Assembly (NCBI RefSeq): GCF_004793765.1
Contig: NZ_SRYM01000037.1
Span: 1-38,992 of the forward strand
Source: Parabacteroides distasonis
Lineage (GTDB): Bacteria > Bacteroidota > Bacteroidia > Bacteroidales > Tannerellaceae
Direction: 5' to 3'
DNA length: 38,992 nucleotides
The translations under genes were made by a program, and so were the position numbers. A model generated the notes under the pieces. It was not told the origin of the DNA. It saw only the letters and a list, made by a program, of their open reading frames with translations, and made no database searches. Shown one piece after another: positions 8,149-17,405 of this stretch. Within the stretch, counting starts at the first letter, position 1. Each line of letters starts with the position of its first letter.

Positions 8149-8175
8149 GGAGATAGTTCCATGTATATAACTATT

Positions 8176-9168
8176 TTAGTCCTTCAATGGTTTGGATGGA
8201 GTACCGGTCGGTTTAGCTATCGCTTCACGCATAGAAGTATCCGCCTCGATGTTCTTCATCTTATAATAGTCCATTACGCCTAGGTTTCCTGTGCGGAAAG
8301 CGTCTGCCATTGCCTTGGGAACTTCCGCTTCTGCCTCGATTACCTTAGCACGGGCTTCTTGTGCTTTCGCCTTCATCTCTTGCTCAAGGGCGACAGCCAT
8401 CGCACGCCGTTCCTCGGCTTTCGCCTGAGCGATATTCTTATCCGCTTGCGCTTGGTCCATTTGCAAGAAAGCACCGATGTTCTTACCTATATCGATATCG
8501 GCGATATCGATGGAAAGGATTTCGAAAGCTGTTCCTGCGTCAAGTCCTTTGCGAAGCACTAACTTCGAGATAGAATCCGGATTTTCCAATACGGTCTTAT
8601 GGCTTTCGGACGAACCAATGGAAGATACGATACCTTCACCTACACGGGCTAAAATCGTCTCTTCTCCGGCACCACCCACTAATTGCTTGATATTCGCACG
8701 GACGGTAACACGTGCCTTGGCGATCAGCTGGATACCGTCTTTCGCTACCGCTGTTACCGGAGGGGTATCGATCACTTTCGGATTTACCGACATTTGTACC
8801 GCTTCGAATACGTCACGTCCGGCCAAGTCGATAGCGGTAGCCATCTGGAAGGGAAGGTCGATATTCGCCTTCGAAGCGGAGACCAGCGCATGCACAACTT
8901 TCTCGACATGCCCGCCCGCTAAATAGTGCGCTTCCAGCTCGTCGCGTGTAAGCGTCTTTATTCCTGCCTTATGCGCTTCGATCATCGCACGAGTGATGAT
9001 GTAGGGAGGAACCTTTCGGATACGCATCAAGAATAACTGGATCAAGGAGATATTGACTCCTGATACTTTGGCCGAGATCCATAAGAGGAACGGCACATAA
9101 TAGAAAAAGATTGCCAGCAGAAGCACTGCGGCTCCCAATAAGATGAGTGGCAAAAAGGTTATTTCCAT
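8176..9168 (-). CDS. floA: flotillin-like protein FloA
   Basis: This 330-residue protein has the family's usual length. An N-terminal hydrophobic hairpin (about residues 5-35) anchors it in the membrane. It is followed by LMRIRKVPP and an SPFN/band-7-related domain, then a long Ala/Glu/Lys-rich helical region ([16 protein letters not shown]) that forms the flotillin coiled coil. In Bacillus, FloA organises membrane microdomains and affects secretion and signalling. It is the last gene of a three-gene operon with nfeD 10 bp upstream, the usual pairing. The C-terminus ends in a short Pro/Lys-rich tail. Confidence 0.95.
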   Translation of the reverse strand: MEITFLPLILLGAAVLLLAIFFYYVPFLLWISAKVSGVNISLIQLFLMRIRKVPPYIITRAMIEAHKAGIKTLTRDELEAHYLAGGHVEKVVHALVSASKANIDLPFQMATAIDLAGRDVFEAVQMSVNPKVIDTPPVTAVAKDGIQLIAKARVTVRANIKQLVGGAGEETILARVGEGIVSSIGSSESHKTVLENPDSISKLVLRKGLDAGTAFEILSIDIADIDIGKNIGAFLQMDQAQADKNIAQAKAEERRAMAVALEQEMKAKAQEARAKVIEAEAEVPKAMADAFRTGNLGVMDYYKMKNIEADTSMREAIAKPTGTPSKPLKD

Positions 9169-9178
9169 ATATAAAAAA

Positions 9179-9667
9179 TTAAGCGTGAATATTTATTTCT
9201 TCTTTAGGGCGAACAATTACGTTGTAACTGTCTACCCTGATAACTACGATCGGCGTATTCTCATCGATTAACTCGTCTTGAGATTTCGCTTCCACGTTAA
9301 TACCTTTAATCTTGGCCTTGCCGATAGGAGCCAAGCGTGAGAGCGTGATCCCCTCGTCTCCGGGTTCTATACCGAGATCCTTGCTGGAGGTCAGCTTGGA
9401 ATCGATATCTGTCTTTAAAGCGATCTTGTTGAAAGACTGGGAACGCAATAACCAAGCAAAGATTACTCCGAATGTAATGATTGATAAGGATAAAGTCAGA
9501 TGCCCTACCCACATACCTACCGTATAAGCGAAAACGACTCCGCCGATAGCGAAAATAGCCCCGCCTATGCCTGCGAGTGTTATTCCCGGAAGAAGGAATA
9601 TCTCCGCCAGTATCAGTAGGATGGCCGCTACCATGAGGAATACGATGATGGCTATGTCCAGTAGCAT
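9179..9667 (-). CDS. NfeD-like membrane protein
   Basis: This short NfeD protein of 162 residues has three hydrophobic segments (about 3-25, 28-50 and 55-75). The soluble C-terminal domain of about 80 residues has the NfeD OB-fold pattern, ending with [17 protein letters not shown]. The protease domain of long NfeD proteins is absent. NfeD proteins are the standard partners of flotillins, and this gene is 10 bp upstream of floA. It probably acts with FloA in membrane organisation. Confidence 0.92.
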   Translation of the reverse strand: MLLDIAIIVFLMVAAILLILAEIFLLPGITLAGIGGAIFAIGGVVFAYTVGMWVGHLTLSLSIITFGVIFAWLLRSQSFNKIALKTDIDSKLTSSKDLGIEPGDEGITLSRLAPIGKAKIKGINVEAKSQDELIDENTPIVVIRVDSYNVIVRPKEEINIHA

Positions 9668-9675
9668 AGTTTTTC

Positions 9676-11124
9676 TTATTTATGGTTGTTTCTTAGGTAC
9701 ACGATCTCTGCGTTACGTGCCTTCTTCTCCCATTCGTCCGGTTGGTCGAGCAGGTTGTTTAACTCTTCTTCCGCATCAAGAATCGTAGGCTTCAGTTGCT
9801 CTCGCTTCGCCTTGTTCCCTTTGATGTAGCTGGCTCGTAAACTTTCTAGTTTCTCATTTAACTCCTTGATCTGTTTATGGATGGAAACCACTTTCTCATA
9901 ATAGTTCTTCGCTTCTGGACTTTGGATATCGTCCAAGGTGTAATAAACGATATCATTATAGATCGGGAACGTGAAATCCTTCTTTATCTCTATACGTCCA
10001 TAAGGGATCTCGGTATGGGCTAAATGAATAAGCTCCTCGTAGTTCGATCCAGGTTTCCATGAATCCTTGATCGAGGCAATAGAAGCCCAGGCACGTTTTA
10101 GTTCGATATCCTCGCTATCTACTCGCTCGCGGTTGTCATTCGGAATGAATAGGTATACACAGACTTTTCCTTCCGGTTGATAGCGGTCGGAAACGAACCA
10201 TCCCAATTGCTTGGCTTCGTCGATCACCATCATATAATCGTTAAACGGGGAGTTATAGGGCATGCCCAATTGCTCCGGTGTAAGATAAGTATCGGAATTG
10301 ATGTTGTAACGAGTGACGAATAAATCATATCCGCCCAAAGAGCCGTTCCCTTTGGATGCGTAATAAATCGTTACGCCATCGGATAGTACGAATGGATACC
10401 CATCGTCGGCGTCACTATTGATATTCATTGGTAACTGCTTTTCGTCTCCCCATTGATCCATGAGCTTGGATTGGGTAAAAAGACAATTGTGGTTACCGTC
10501 TGTCGAGTGGGCGTAATAAATCTTATCCCCCTTCTGGTTCATGTATACCGACGAGTTGTCCGGATCGTTTGTCTGGAAGAAATCTTGGTAAGTGGTCAAC
10601 GTACCGTTTTCTTCGCTTAAGGTATAGGCTGATAAGAAATCATCTTTGTCAACGACTAAGCTATCGATAATCTGGACGTTCTCTACCTTATCAAGCATAC
10701 GGCTTGCTTTGCTCGCCAAATCCATACGGATTTGGTATGGCTCCACATCTTGTTTCTTTTTCGTTAGAAGGGCGATGTATTCATCGAACATCTCCTCGGC
10801 TTCATCAAAACGATAGGTCTGGTAGTATACTTCTCCAAGGTATCGATAAGCGTCTTGTACCTTACGCTTTACGGCGACCTTAAGATGTTTCTCCGCTCCT
10901 GCTAAATCTCCGGTCTCGAAACAGCAAACACCATACCATTGATTATAAGAGGCATTGCTTGGCGCTTGTTTCACTAGTTTCTCAAACACAGGTTTGGCTT
11001 CTGCGTATTTCCCGTCGTTATATAATTTTTTTGCCTGATCAAGACTTTGCGCATGTAGTTGCATTCCTCCGCATAGGAGTGTAACTCCTAGCGTATAAAG
11101 CAGCTTTTTGGATAACCGTTTCAT
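9676..11124 (-). CDS. exported TPR and beta-propeller (PD40) protein
   Basis: This 482-residue protein starts with a signal peptide (MKRLSKKLLYTLGVTLLCGG, with probable cleavage after LHAQ). About three tetratricopeptide repeats follow (25-130; for example AKKLYNDGKYAEAKPVFEKL). A WD40-like PD40 region (about 170-330) contains IYYASKGNGSLGGYDLFVT and GWFVSDR, phrases typical of Bacteroidetes envelope proteins such as PorE/SprE-like ones. A Lys/Glu-rich helical segment closes the protein (about 410-482). It lacks an OmpA domain. It is the first gene of the operon with NfeD and FloA (gap 8 bp), which suggests a periplasmic role connected with the flotillin membrane domain; that link is inference. 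Confidence 0.82.
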   Translation of the reverse strand: MKRLSKKLLYTLGVTLLCGGMQLHAQSLDQAKKLYNDGKYAEAKPVFEKLVKQAPSNASYNQWYGVCCFETGDLAGAEKHLKVAVKRKVQDAYRYLGEVYYQTYRFDEAEEMFDEYIALLTKKKQDVEPYQIRMDLASKASRMLDKVENVQIIDSLVVDKDDFLSAYTLSEENGTLTTYQDFFQTNDPDNSSVYMNQKGDKIYYAHSTDGNHNCLFTQSKLMDQWGDEKQLPMNINSDADDGYPFVLSDGVTIYYASKGNGSLGGYDLFVTRYNINSDTYLTPEQLGMPYNSPFNDYMMVIDEAKQLGWFVSDRYQPEGKVCVYLFIPNDNRERVDSEDIELKRAWASIASIKDSWKPGSNYEELIHLAHTEIPYGRIEIKKDFTFPIYNDIVYYTLDDIQSPEAKNYYEKVVSIHKQIKELNEKLESLRASYIKGNKAKREQLKPTILDAEEELNNLLDQPDEWEKKARNAEIVYLRNNHK

Positions 11125-11158
11125 TTTGTCTATTCTAGATTATATAGTTATGCAGTTT

Positions 11159-11166
11159 CAAAGATA
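11159..11166 (-). promoter_or_regulatory. -7 element for the TPR-nfeD-floA operon
   Basis: TATCTTTG on the minus strand matches TAnnTTTG exactly and lies 35 bp before the ATG at 11124. A TTTG box is present 22 bp further upstream, slightly more than the usual 19-21 bp. Confidence 0.55.
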
Positions 11167-11209
11167 AGAATATTTTTGTAGAGGCATGCAAATCGAAAAG
11201 ATAAATATA

Positions 11210-11217
11210 TAATTTTG
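11210..11217 (+). promoter_or_regulatory. -7 element for ttcA
   Basis: TAATTTTG matches the Bacteroidetes -7 consensus and lies 18 bp before the ttcA ATG. No well-spaced -33 box is seen. It diverges from the promoter of the floA operon. Confidence 0.5.
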
Positions 11218-11235
11218 CGCCCGTAAAGAAAGTAT

Positions 11236-11982
11236 ATGGCAAAATTGACAGAGAACGAACGTTTGTTTCGTAAGATAGAGGATAAGGTAAAGAAAGCGAT
11301 TTTCGACTATGGCTTGATCAATGATGGTGACCGGATCTTGGTCGGGTTGTCCGGAGGAAAAGATTCCTTGGCCTTGATGGATTTACTGGGGCGCAGGTCG
11401 AAAATCTATTGTCCCCGGTTTGAGGTCGTGGTAGCGCATATCGTGATGACGAATATCCCTTATTGTTCGGATCTGGAATATCTGAGAAGTTGTGCGGAGG
11501 AGCATGACTTGCCTTTCATTGTCCATGATACAAGTTTCGATCCTTCTACGGATACTCGCAAATCCCCCTGCTTCTTATGTTCCTGGACTCGTCGGAAAGC
11601 TTTGTTTGAGATCGCTAAGGCTCATAAATGCAATAAGATTGCGCTAGGGCATCATCAAGATGATATCCTAGAGACACTGTTGATGAACTTGACCCACCAA
11701 GGGGCTTTCGGAACAATGCCTCCCCGGTTGAGAATGGATAAGTTTGATATGGAGATCATCCGTCCGATGTGTCTGGTGGAAGAGAGGGAGTTGATTCAGC
11801 TTGCCGCATGGAAAGGGTACCGGAAACAATTGAAGAACTGTCCTTATGAGTCGGGTTCCAGTCGCTCAGATATGAAAGAGCTGCTGAGAAGTCTGGAAGC
11901 TATCAATCCGGAAGCTCGTTACAGTCTTTGGGGGAGCATGACGAATATACAAGAAGATTATTTACCTCGAAAAATAAGATAA
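11236..11982 (+). CDS. ttcA: TtcA-like tRNA 2-thiolation protein
   Basis: This 248-residue N-type ATP pyrophosphatase has the PP-loop LSGGKDS near residue 40. A CxxC pair follows (PCFLCSWTRRKALF near 115), and GHHQDDILETLLMNL is the TtcA/TilS-like metal and adenylate region. The conserved NCPY segment comes near residue 198. TtcA makes 2-thiocytidine at position 32 of some tRNAs using ATP and an Fe-S cluster held by the CxxC Cys plus one more Cys; the Cys layout here fits that. It is shorter than E. coli TtcA (about 310), mainly at the termini. It is followed by the DUF486 gene after 1 bp, so the two are co-transcribed. Confidence 0.88.
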   Translation: MAKLTENERLFRKIEDKVKKAIFDYGLINDGDRILVGLSGGKDSLALMDLLGRRSKIYCPRFEVVVAHIVMTNIPYCSDLEYLRSCAEEHDLPFIVHDTSFDPSTDTRKSPCFLCSWTRRKALFEIAKAHKCNKIALGHHQDDILETLLMNLTHQGAFGTMPPRLRMDKFDMEIIRPMCLVEERELIQLAAWKGYRKQLKNCPYESGSSRSDMKELLRSLEAINPEARYSLWGSMTNIQEDYLPRKIR

Positions 11983-11983
11983 T

Positions 11984-12355
11984 ATGCAAAGTGTTTATAC
12001 GATTTTATTGTTGATCGTGTCTAATATTTTTATGACATGCGCTTGGTATGGTCATTTGAAGATGAAGCAACAGTTTAGCTGGTTCGAGCATCTTCCTTTG
12101 TTGGGCGTAATCCTGTTTAGTTGGTTTCTGGCTTTTTTTGAGTATTGTTTCCAAGTACCGGCGAATCGCATCGGTTTCCGGGATAACGGGGGGCCGTTCA
12201 ACTTGATTCAATTGAAAGTGATCCAAGAGGTGATTACGTTGGTGGTATTCGTGGCCTTCAGTACCATCGCTTTTAAGGGGGAGTCGTTTAAATGGAACCA
12301 TGCGCTTGCTTTCGTATTCTTGGTAGCGGCGGTCTATCTGGTTTTCAAGAAATAA
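11984..12355 (+). CDS. DUF486 family membrane protein (DMT-like)
   Basis: This 123-residue protein has four predicted membrane segments (about 5-22, 35-55, 75-95 and 103-121). The family phrases are NIFMTCAWYGHLK near the N-terminus, FFEYCFQVPANRIG in the middle and the C-terminal AAVYLVFK. DUF486 proteins resemble half of a drug/metabolite transporter fold and may act as dimers; no substrate is known. The start codon is 2 bp after the last base of the ttcA stop codon, so translation may be coupled. Confidence 0.88.
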   Translation: MQSVYTILLLIVSNIFMTCAWYGHLKMKQQFSWFEHLPLLGVILFSWFLAFFEYCFQVPANRIGFRDNGGPFNLIQLKVIQEVITLVVFVAFSTIAFKGESFKWNHALAFVFLVAAVYLVFKK

Positions 12356-12395
12356 AGTCATTACGTTTGATATTGATAATCAGCGCAAAACATTG

Positions 12396-12472
12396 ATGCC
12401 TATTGTAAGGTGTTTACAATGCCTATTCAAGCATGTTTATAATGCCCATTGTAAACACCTTATAATAGGCAT
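12396..12472. repeat. long imperfect palindrome between converging operons (possible terminator)
   Basis: The 26-nt arms 12396-12421 and 12447-12472 are complementary except for one G.T pair, with a 25-nt loop. The arms and loop share the short motif AATGCC(T/C)ATT: three copies in one direction and one inverted. It lies between the stop of the DUF486 gene and the stop of miaA. Only short T-tracts flank it (TTTT on the minus strand), so it may be a bidirectional terminator or a small palindromic repeat of another kind. Confidence 0.6.
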
Positions 12473-12482
12473 TGTTAAAACG

Positions 12483-13382
12483 CTATATGATCTGTTGGCT
12501 CAGATGTGTAAATATAGCTTCGGTATCCTCCGGATGGAACCATGTTATTTCCGGGTCCCGTTTAAACCAAGTCATTTGCTTCCGGGCGTAGACCCGGGAG
12601 TTTCGTTTGATTTTCTCTACGGCGAGGTTCAATGTCCATTCTCCGCTGAAATAATTGAATAATTCTTTATAACCGACCGTGTTCAAGGAATTCAAATGAC
12701 GGAAGGGATAAGCCCGGCGTGCCTCTTCCAATAATCCTTCGTTCATCATTTGATCTACACGTCGGTTGATACGGTCGCATAGTTCTTCTCGATCTCTATT
12801 AAGCCCTACTTTGATGATCCGGAACGGACGCTCTTTCTTAATGTTCGTGCGGAAGGAGGAGTAAGGCTTGCCTGTCATCCTGCAAATTTCTACGGCATGG
12901 ATCACTCGTTTATAATTATTGCGGTCCACTTCCTCGTAATGAACAGGGTCTGCTTCTTTTAATTCAGCGAGGATAGGGGCTAGTCCCTCGGTTTCAAATT
13001 GTTTGTATAGGGCATCCCGGATTTCCGGTGTGACCGTCGGGATATCATCAATGCCTTTGCATACGGCGTCAATGTACATCATAGAGCCTCCGGTCATTAC
13101 GACGGTCGGGATCGTTTTATGTAATTCGGATAAAAGAGAGACCACGTCTTCCTCGAAGTTGCTGGCACTGTAATAATCGGTAAGCGAGAGAGTGCCTACC
13201 ATATAATGCTTGATGCGAGCCATTTGTTCCGGTGTAGGGGCAGCCGTGCCGATCGGAAGCTCTTTATAGAGCTGACGGGAGTCGGAAGAGATAATCGGAG
13301 AGCCGAAACGTTCCGCCACTTGGAGGCTTAACTCGGTCTTTCCGACTCCTGTCGGCCCAAGTAATATAACGAGGGAATTCAT
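12483..13382 (-). CDS. miaA: tRNA dimethylallyltransferase MiaA
   Basis: MiaA adds a dimethylallyl group to N6 of A37 in tRNAs that read codons starting with U. The P-loop [11 protein letters not shown] is near the N-terminus, followed by [16 protein letters not shown], the substrate-binding signature. The RNA-binding insert lies in the middle, and KQMTWFKRD near the C-terminus is a family motif. At 299 residues the length is normal. I use the ATG at 13382, not a TTG codon before it: its A overlaps the TGA stop of the upstream gene (TGATG), which indicates translational coupling. Confidence 0.97.
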   Translation of the reverse strand: MNSLVILLGPTGVGKTELSLQVAERFGSPIISSDSRQLYKELPIGTAAPTPEQMARIKHYMVGTLSLTDYYSASNFEEDVVSLLSELHKTIPTVVMTGGSMMYIDAVCKGIDDIPTVTPEIRDALYKQFETEGLAPILAELKEADPVHYEEVDRNNYKRVIHAVEICRMTGKPYSSFRTNIKKERPFRIIKVGLNRDREELCDRINRRVDQMMNEGLLEEARRAYPFRHLNSLNTVGYKELFNYFSGEWTLNLAVEKIKRNSRVYARKQMTWFKRDPEITWFHPEDTEAIFTHLSQQII

Positions 13383-13942
13383 CAAAAGCGCTCGTCGTCG
13401 TAAGGATTATCCATCGGACCTTCGCCTAAACCGTCGAAGCCGCTTTTGTCTAATTCGTCCATATCGTATTCGGAGTCACCGTAAAAATCTTCTCCTACAT
13501 CCGTGCTACTGTTCTTAGCCTCGAACTCATCGAAAGAAACTATCTGTGCGGGAGGCATACCTACCGATTTACTACAAATAGGAGCATCCAAGTCTTTTCC
13601 CGGAACGATCTCACGAAGTTCCATGAAGAACGCACGTTCGGTCATATAATCGAAAACGAAAAGTAGTTTTTGGTGTTCGTCTTCCAATAATTCTTCCAAT
13701 TGGGTATCGGCCATGACATAACTGTCTTCCTCGGAAGAGGTATCCATCTCCACTAACGTGATCTCGGTCTTTTTACTCCAGTCATCGTCACATATGAAGA
13801 AAGAGGTCATTTGATCCTTTGTATAACCAACAGAGTCGAGGATGGCGTTTTGCAAATCCAAGAAAGTAGCCTCGGAATCAATCTTGATCTCGCGCTTGAA
13901 GTCATCTGCTTCATCTGATAGGATTAGAAATCTAAATAGCAT
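13382..13942 (-). CDS. plasmid pRiA4b ORF-3-like protein
   Basis: This 186-residue acidic protein has the layout of the pRiA4b ORF-3 family. The N-terminal strand [10 protein letters not shown] is followed by a ubiquitin-like segment with [14 protein letters not shown]. The motif [19 protein letters not shown] and a late YDFG-like element (here [15 protein letters not shown]) complete the core. The last 50 residues are mostly Asp, Glu, Gly and Ser, probably disordered. The family's molecular function is not known. Its stop overlaps the miaA start by one base, so both are made from one mRNA; the pairing may be a conserved Bacteroidales arrangement, but I cannot check this. Confidence 0.8.
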   Translation of the reverse strand: MLFRFLILSDEADDFKREIKIDSEATFLDLQNAILDSVGYTKDQMTSFFICDDDWSKKTEITLVEMDTSSEEDSYVMADTQLEELLEDEHQKLLFVFDYMTERAFFMELREIVPGKDLDAPICSKSVGMPPAQIVSFDEFEAKNSSTDVGEDFYGDSEYDMDELDKSGFDGLGEGPMDNPYDDERF

Positions 13943-13965
13943 AGTCGTTTAGTTTTTTGTTGGTT

Positions 13966-13973
13966 CAAAAGTA
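13966..13973 (-). promoter_or_regulatory. -7 element for the pRiA4b-like gene and miaA
   Basis: TACTTTTG on the minus strand fits TAnnTTTG and lies 23 bp before the ATG at 13942, just after the lpxA terminator. Confidence 0.5.
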
Positions 13974-14015
13974 GTAAAAATATTAATATCCCTATATAAT
14001 AACGCTATAAATTGT

Positions 14016-14051
14016 AAAGGCTGGGGTTTATCCATGTAAACCCCAGCCTTT
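14016..14051 (-). terminator. terminator of the lpx operon
   Basis: A perfect 15-bp stem (14016-14030 with 14037-14051) has a 6-nt loop. The stem is GC-rich in the middle (GGCTGGGG). On the minus strand the following tract is only moderately T-rich. It lies 27 bp after the lpxA stop. Confidence 0.75.
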
Positions 14052-14077
14052 ATGCCTGTTAATGAGATCTATTTTCA

Positions 14078-14863
14078 TTATTCGTCGATCGAACCTCTTA
14101 CGATACCCCGGCTGGAAGACTTGATGAAATTAAGGATCAAATCTCTTTCCTCGCTAGGTTCGTATTCCGTCTCGATCGCTTTCAGCGCCTCCGTATTGTT
14201 CAAGCCTCGGGTATACAGCGTGCGATAGATGTCTTGAATCAAGAATACCTGCTGATTCGTGAATCCCCGGCGACGTAAACCTACGATATTGATACCGCAA
14301 TAAACGATCGGATCTCGGCCGATCAAGGTATAAGGAGGAATATCTTTTCCGATACGAGAACCGCCTTGTATCATCACGTGCTTGGATATACGCGAGAACT
14401 GATGTACTAAGGAACCTCCGCTTACGATGGCGAAATCATCAATCTCTACCTCCCCGGCGATTTGCGAAGCGTTCCCAATAATAATATGATCTTTTAAGAC
14501 GCAATCATGGGCCACGTGCGAATAAGCCATGATTAAACAATTGCGACCTACCACGGTCTTACCTTTGGAAGCAGTACCCCGGTTGATCGTCACGCATTCG
14601 CGAAGCGTCGTGTTATCTCCGATTTCCGCTGTCGTGGTTTCCCCCGCGAATTTCATGTCTTGAGGGATACCGGCAACGACCGCTCCCGGGAAAATATTGC
14701 AATTCTTGCCAATCCGTGCGCCATCCAAGATAACGGCGTGAGAATATATATGGCAATTATCACCGATTACGACATCTTTCTCAATCACGGCAAACGGATC
14801 GATAGTTACATTCTGCCCGATCTGGGCCTCTGGATGAACGACTGCTAGAGGAGATATATTCAT
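14078..14863 (-). CDS. lpxA: UDP-N-acetylglucosamine acyltransferase LpxA
   Basis: LpxA puts the first hydroxyacyl chain (from acyl-ACP) on UDP-GlcNAc, the first step of lipid A synthesis, in the cytoplasm. At 261 residues it has normal length. About 190 residues form the hexapeptide-repeat left-handed beta-helix, visible as repeated I/V-G-x-N/D units. The catalytic His lies in AYSHVAHDC near residue 120. The helical C-terminal domain begins at RRRGFTNQQ. It is the last gene of the lpxD / lpxC-fabZ / lpxA operon, 17 bp after the fusion gene. Confidence 0.97.
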   Translation of the reverse strand: MNISPLAVVHPEAQIGQNVTIDPFAVIEKDVVIGDNCHIYSHAVILDGARIGKNCNIFPGAVVAGIPQDMKFAGETTTAEIGDNTTLRECVTINRGTASKGKTVVGRNCLIMAYSHVAHDCVLKDHIIIGNASQIAGEVEIDDFAIVSGGSLVHQFSRISKHVMIQGGSRIGKDIPPYTLIGRDPIVYCGINIVGLRRRGFTNQQVFLIQDIYRTLYTRGLNNTEALKAIETEYEPSEERDLILNFIKSSSRGIVRGSIDE

Positions 14864-14880
14864 TATCGTACTTTATCTTA

Positions 14881-16266
14881 TTATTTGTTTTTTACAATCT
14901 GAGCCATGAATTCGGCTTCACTAACCAGTTTATCACCAACGAATACATACCCTTTCATGGTAGAGATGCCGCGACGAATCGGTGCCAATAATTCCAGACG
15001 TAAGATTAATGTATCACCCGGAACTACTTTTTGACGGAATTTCACACCATCTATTTTCATGAAGTAAGTAGAATAACGCTCCGGCTCATCTACGGAATTC
15101 AAGACTAGCAAACCTCCTGTTTGTGCCATAGCTTCCACCTGCAAGACTCCCGGCATGACCGGCTCCTGCGGGAAATGCCCTTGGAAGAACGGCTCGTTGG
15201 TCGTGATATTCTTTACGCCTACGATGTAGTTCCCTCCGATCTCAATGATTTTGTCGACCAATAAGAACGGATAGCGGTGTGGCAACAACTCACGGATGCG
15301 GTTGATATCCATCACCGGCTCACGGTTCGGATCATATACAGGGGCTTGTACCTCGTTTAGCTTGATATCCTTGCGGATCATACGAGCTAACTGGTTATTG
15401 ATCTTATGTCCCGGACGGGTAGCGATTACACGTCCGCGGATCGGCTTACCGATTAAGGCGATATCTCCGATCACGTCGATCAATTTATGACGTGCCGGTT
15501 CGTTATCGAATACAAGCGGTTTGTTATTGATATAGCCTAACTCCTGCACGTTCTTGTGAGGGATGTTCAGCATATCCGCCAATTTGTCCAAAGACTCTTG
15601 AGGGATTTTCTGGTCGTAGATGACAATGGCGTTATCCAGGTCTCCACCTTTGATTAAGTTGTTGTTCAACAACATCTCAACCTCGCGAACGAATACGAAC
15701 GTACGTGAGGCCGCCAATTCCGTGGGGAATTCGCTAAGATCGTTCAATGTGGCGAATTGGTTAGAAAGCACAGGCGAATCAAATGAGATCAATACGTTTA
15801 CGCTGAACTTATCATCCGGAAGGATAATCAACGAAGAACCGGTTTCCTCATCTTTTACCTCGATCTTGTGCTTTACGATATAATAATCCTTCGGAGCGTT
15901 TTGCTCAACAACCCCTGTCTTTTGGATTTCCTCGGAGAAGAAGCGAGAACTTCCGTCTAGGATCGGAAACTCGGGTGCGTTTACCTCGATCAAGCAGTTA
16001 TCGATCTCATAAGCGTATAAAGCAGCCATCGCATGCTCGATCGTACTTACTTGAACGCCATTTTTGCTAAGTACCGTACCCCGTTGTGTATTAACCACGT
16101 TCTCAGCCAAGGCATCAATCGTCGGTTGGCCTTCTATATCGACACGTTTGATCTTGTATCCATGGTTCTCGGGTGCGGGATTAAACGTAATCTCTATATC
16201 TAATCCGGTATGCAACCCTTTTCCTTTCAAAGAGAAACTTGCCGCGAGCGTTTTCTGTTTTTGCAT
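14881..16266 (-). CDS. lpxC-fabZ: bifunctional LpxC deacetylase / FabZ dehydratase
   Basis: This single 461-residue protein joins two enzymes. Residues about 1-300 are LpxC, the zinc-dependent UDP-3-O-acyl-GlcNAc deacetylase that commits the cell to lipid A. Metal and catalytic motifs are STIEHAMAAL, ARHKLIDVIGD and RPGHKINNQLA. Residues about 318-461 are FabZ, the 3-hydroxyacyl-ACP dehydratase of fatty-acid elongation. FabZ motifs are LLPHRYPFLLVD and QGHFPQEPVMPGVLQVEAMA, which hold the catalytic His and Glu. No stop codon or frameshift lies between the domains. The fusion is known in Bacteroidetes. FabZ and LpxA compete for the same hydroxyacyl-ACP, so the fusion may help balance both pathways. 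Confidence 0.97.
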   Translation of the reverse strand: MQKQKTLAASFSLKGKGLHTGLDIEITFNPAPENHGYKIKRVDIEGQPTIDALAENVVNTQRGTVLSKNGVQVSTIEHAMAALYAYEIDNCLIEVNAPEFPILDGSSRFFSEEIQKTGVVEQNAPKDYYIVKHKIEVKDEETGSSLIILPDDKFSVNVLISFDSPVLSNQFATLNDLSEFPTELAASRTFVFVREVEMLLNNNLIKGGDLDNAIVIYDQKIPQESLDKLADMLNIPHKNVQELGYINNKPLVFDNEPARHKLIDVIGDIALIGKPIRGRVIATRPGHKINNQLARMIRKDIKLNEVQAPVYDPNREPVMDINRIRELLPHRYPFLLVDKIIEIGGNYIVGVKNITTNEPFFQGHFPQEPVMPGVLQVEAMAQTGGLLVLNSVDEPERYSTYFMKIDGVKFRQKVVPGDTLILRLELLAPIRRGISTMKGYVFVGDKLVSEAEFMAQIVKNK

Positions 16267-16272
16267 AGGTCT

Positions 16273-17316
16273 TTATTGTTTATTAATTTCTTTCTTGAGT
16301 TGTTCGATCTCCCGTTGCATTTGCCCCAGCGAACGGTATATATCCGGAAGACGGTTGAAGATTGCGCTGGAACGCATGAAGTTCTTAGCGTTGATCGCCG
16401 GCGCCCCCAACAATGTCGTAGCTTCCTTTACGTCGCTGATAACGCCGGCCTGAGCTCCGAATACGACATGATCCGCCACATGAATATGTCCGGCCAGGCC
16501 CACTTGCCCCCCAAACATGCAATGTTTTCCTATTTTTACGGAACCAGCGATACCTACTTGCGCCGCCATCACGGTATTCTCGCCTACCTCTACGTTATGA
16601 GCGATTTGTACGAGATTGTCTAGCTTGACACCTCGGCGAATGATCGTAGAATCCATCACCGCACGGTCAATTGTCGTATTGGCTCCGATCTCTACATCAT
16701 CCTCGATAATGACGTTGCCTAATTGGGGGATTTTCTTATAAGTCTCACCTTCGGGAGCGAATCCGAAACCGTCGGCTCCGACTACGCTACCAGCATGCAG
16801 GATACAATTATTACCGATCATGCAATTCTCGTAAACGGTGGCATGCGGATAGAATATGCAGTTATCTCCTACCGTCACATGGTCACCGATATAAGCGTGC
16901 GGGTATACCATACAGTTCTTACCCATTATCACGCCTTCTCCGATATAGGCGAAGTTTCCGACATAACAATCGTCGCCTACGGTTGCGGAAGCGGCGATAA
17001 AAGCGGTAGAATCAACCCCCTTTTTTTTGCTCTTCGATTGCTCTACCAAATTTAATAACATTGCGAGCGCCGCATAAGCGTTCTCTACTTTTACAAGTGT
17101 GGCTTTTATTGGTTGTTCCGGTTTAAAATCATTATTCACCAAAACAATGCTTGCCTCGGTATTATAAATATGATGCGCATATTTAAGATTCGCCAAAAAA
17201 GTCAATGTACCAGGCTTTCCTTCTTCTATTTTAGAGAAGTTGCTGACTTTAACGTTCGGATCTCCTTCGACCGTTCCGTTCAGGAAGCCGGCAATTTGTT
17301 GGGCTGAAAACTCCAT
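16273..17316 (-). CDS. lpxD: UDP-3-O-acylglucosamine N-acyltransferase LpxD
   Basis: LpxD adds the second hydroxyacyl chain in lipid A synthesis. This 347-residue protein has the N-terminal uridine-binding domain (about 1-100, with [11 protein letters not shown]). A long hexapeptide-repeat beta-helix follows, with the catalytic His in [11 protein letters not shown] near residue 240. The C-terminal helix ([17 protein letters not shown]) forms the trimer coiled coil and ACP contact. It is the first gene of the lpx operon: 6 bp before lpxC-fabZ and 89 bp after the end of pyrF. A near-match -7 element (CATTTTTG) lies at 17385-17378 on the minus strand. Confidence 0.97.
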   Translation of the reverse strand: MEFSAQQIAGFLNGTVEGDPNVKVSNFSKIEEGKPGTLTFLANLKYAHHIYNTEASIVLVNNDFKPEQPIKATLVKVENAYAALAMLLNLVEQSKSKKKGVDSTAFIAASATVGDDCYVGNFAYIGEGVIMGKNCMVYPHAYIGDHVTVGDNCIFYPHATVYENCMIGNNCILHAGSVVGADGFGFAPEGETYKKIPQLGNVIIEDDVEIGANTTIDRAVMDSTIIRRGVKLDNLVQIAHNVEVGENTVMAAQVGIAGSVKIGKHCMFGGQVGLAGHIHVADHVVFGAQAGVISDVKEATTLLGAPAINAKNFMRSSAIFNRLPDIYRSLGQMQREIEQLKKEINKQ

Positions 17317-17405
17317 TACTTATTCAATTATATATGTATCTTCGTTGACCGTCCGCTGTTTATGGACAGTTAGTTTGCAAAAATGGTAAAAATTCTTTAT
17401 ATAGC

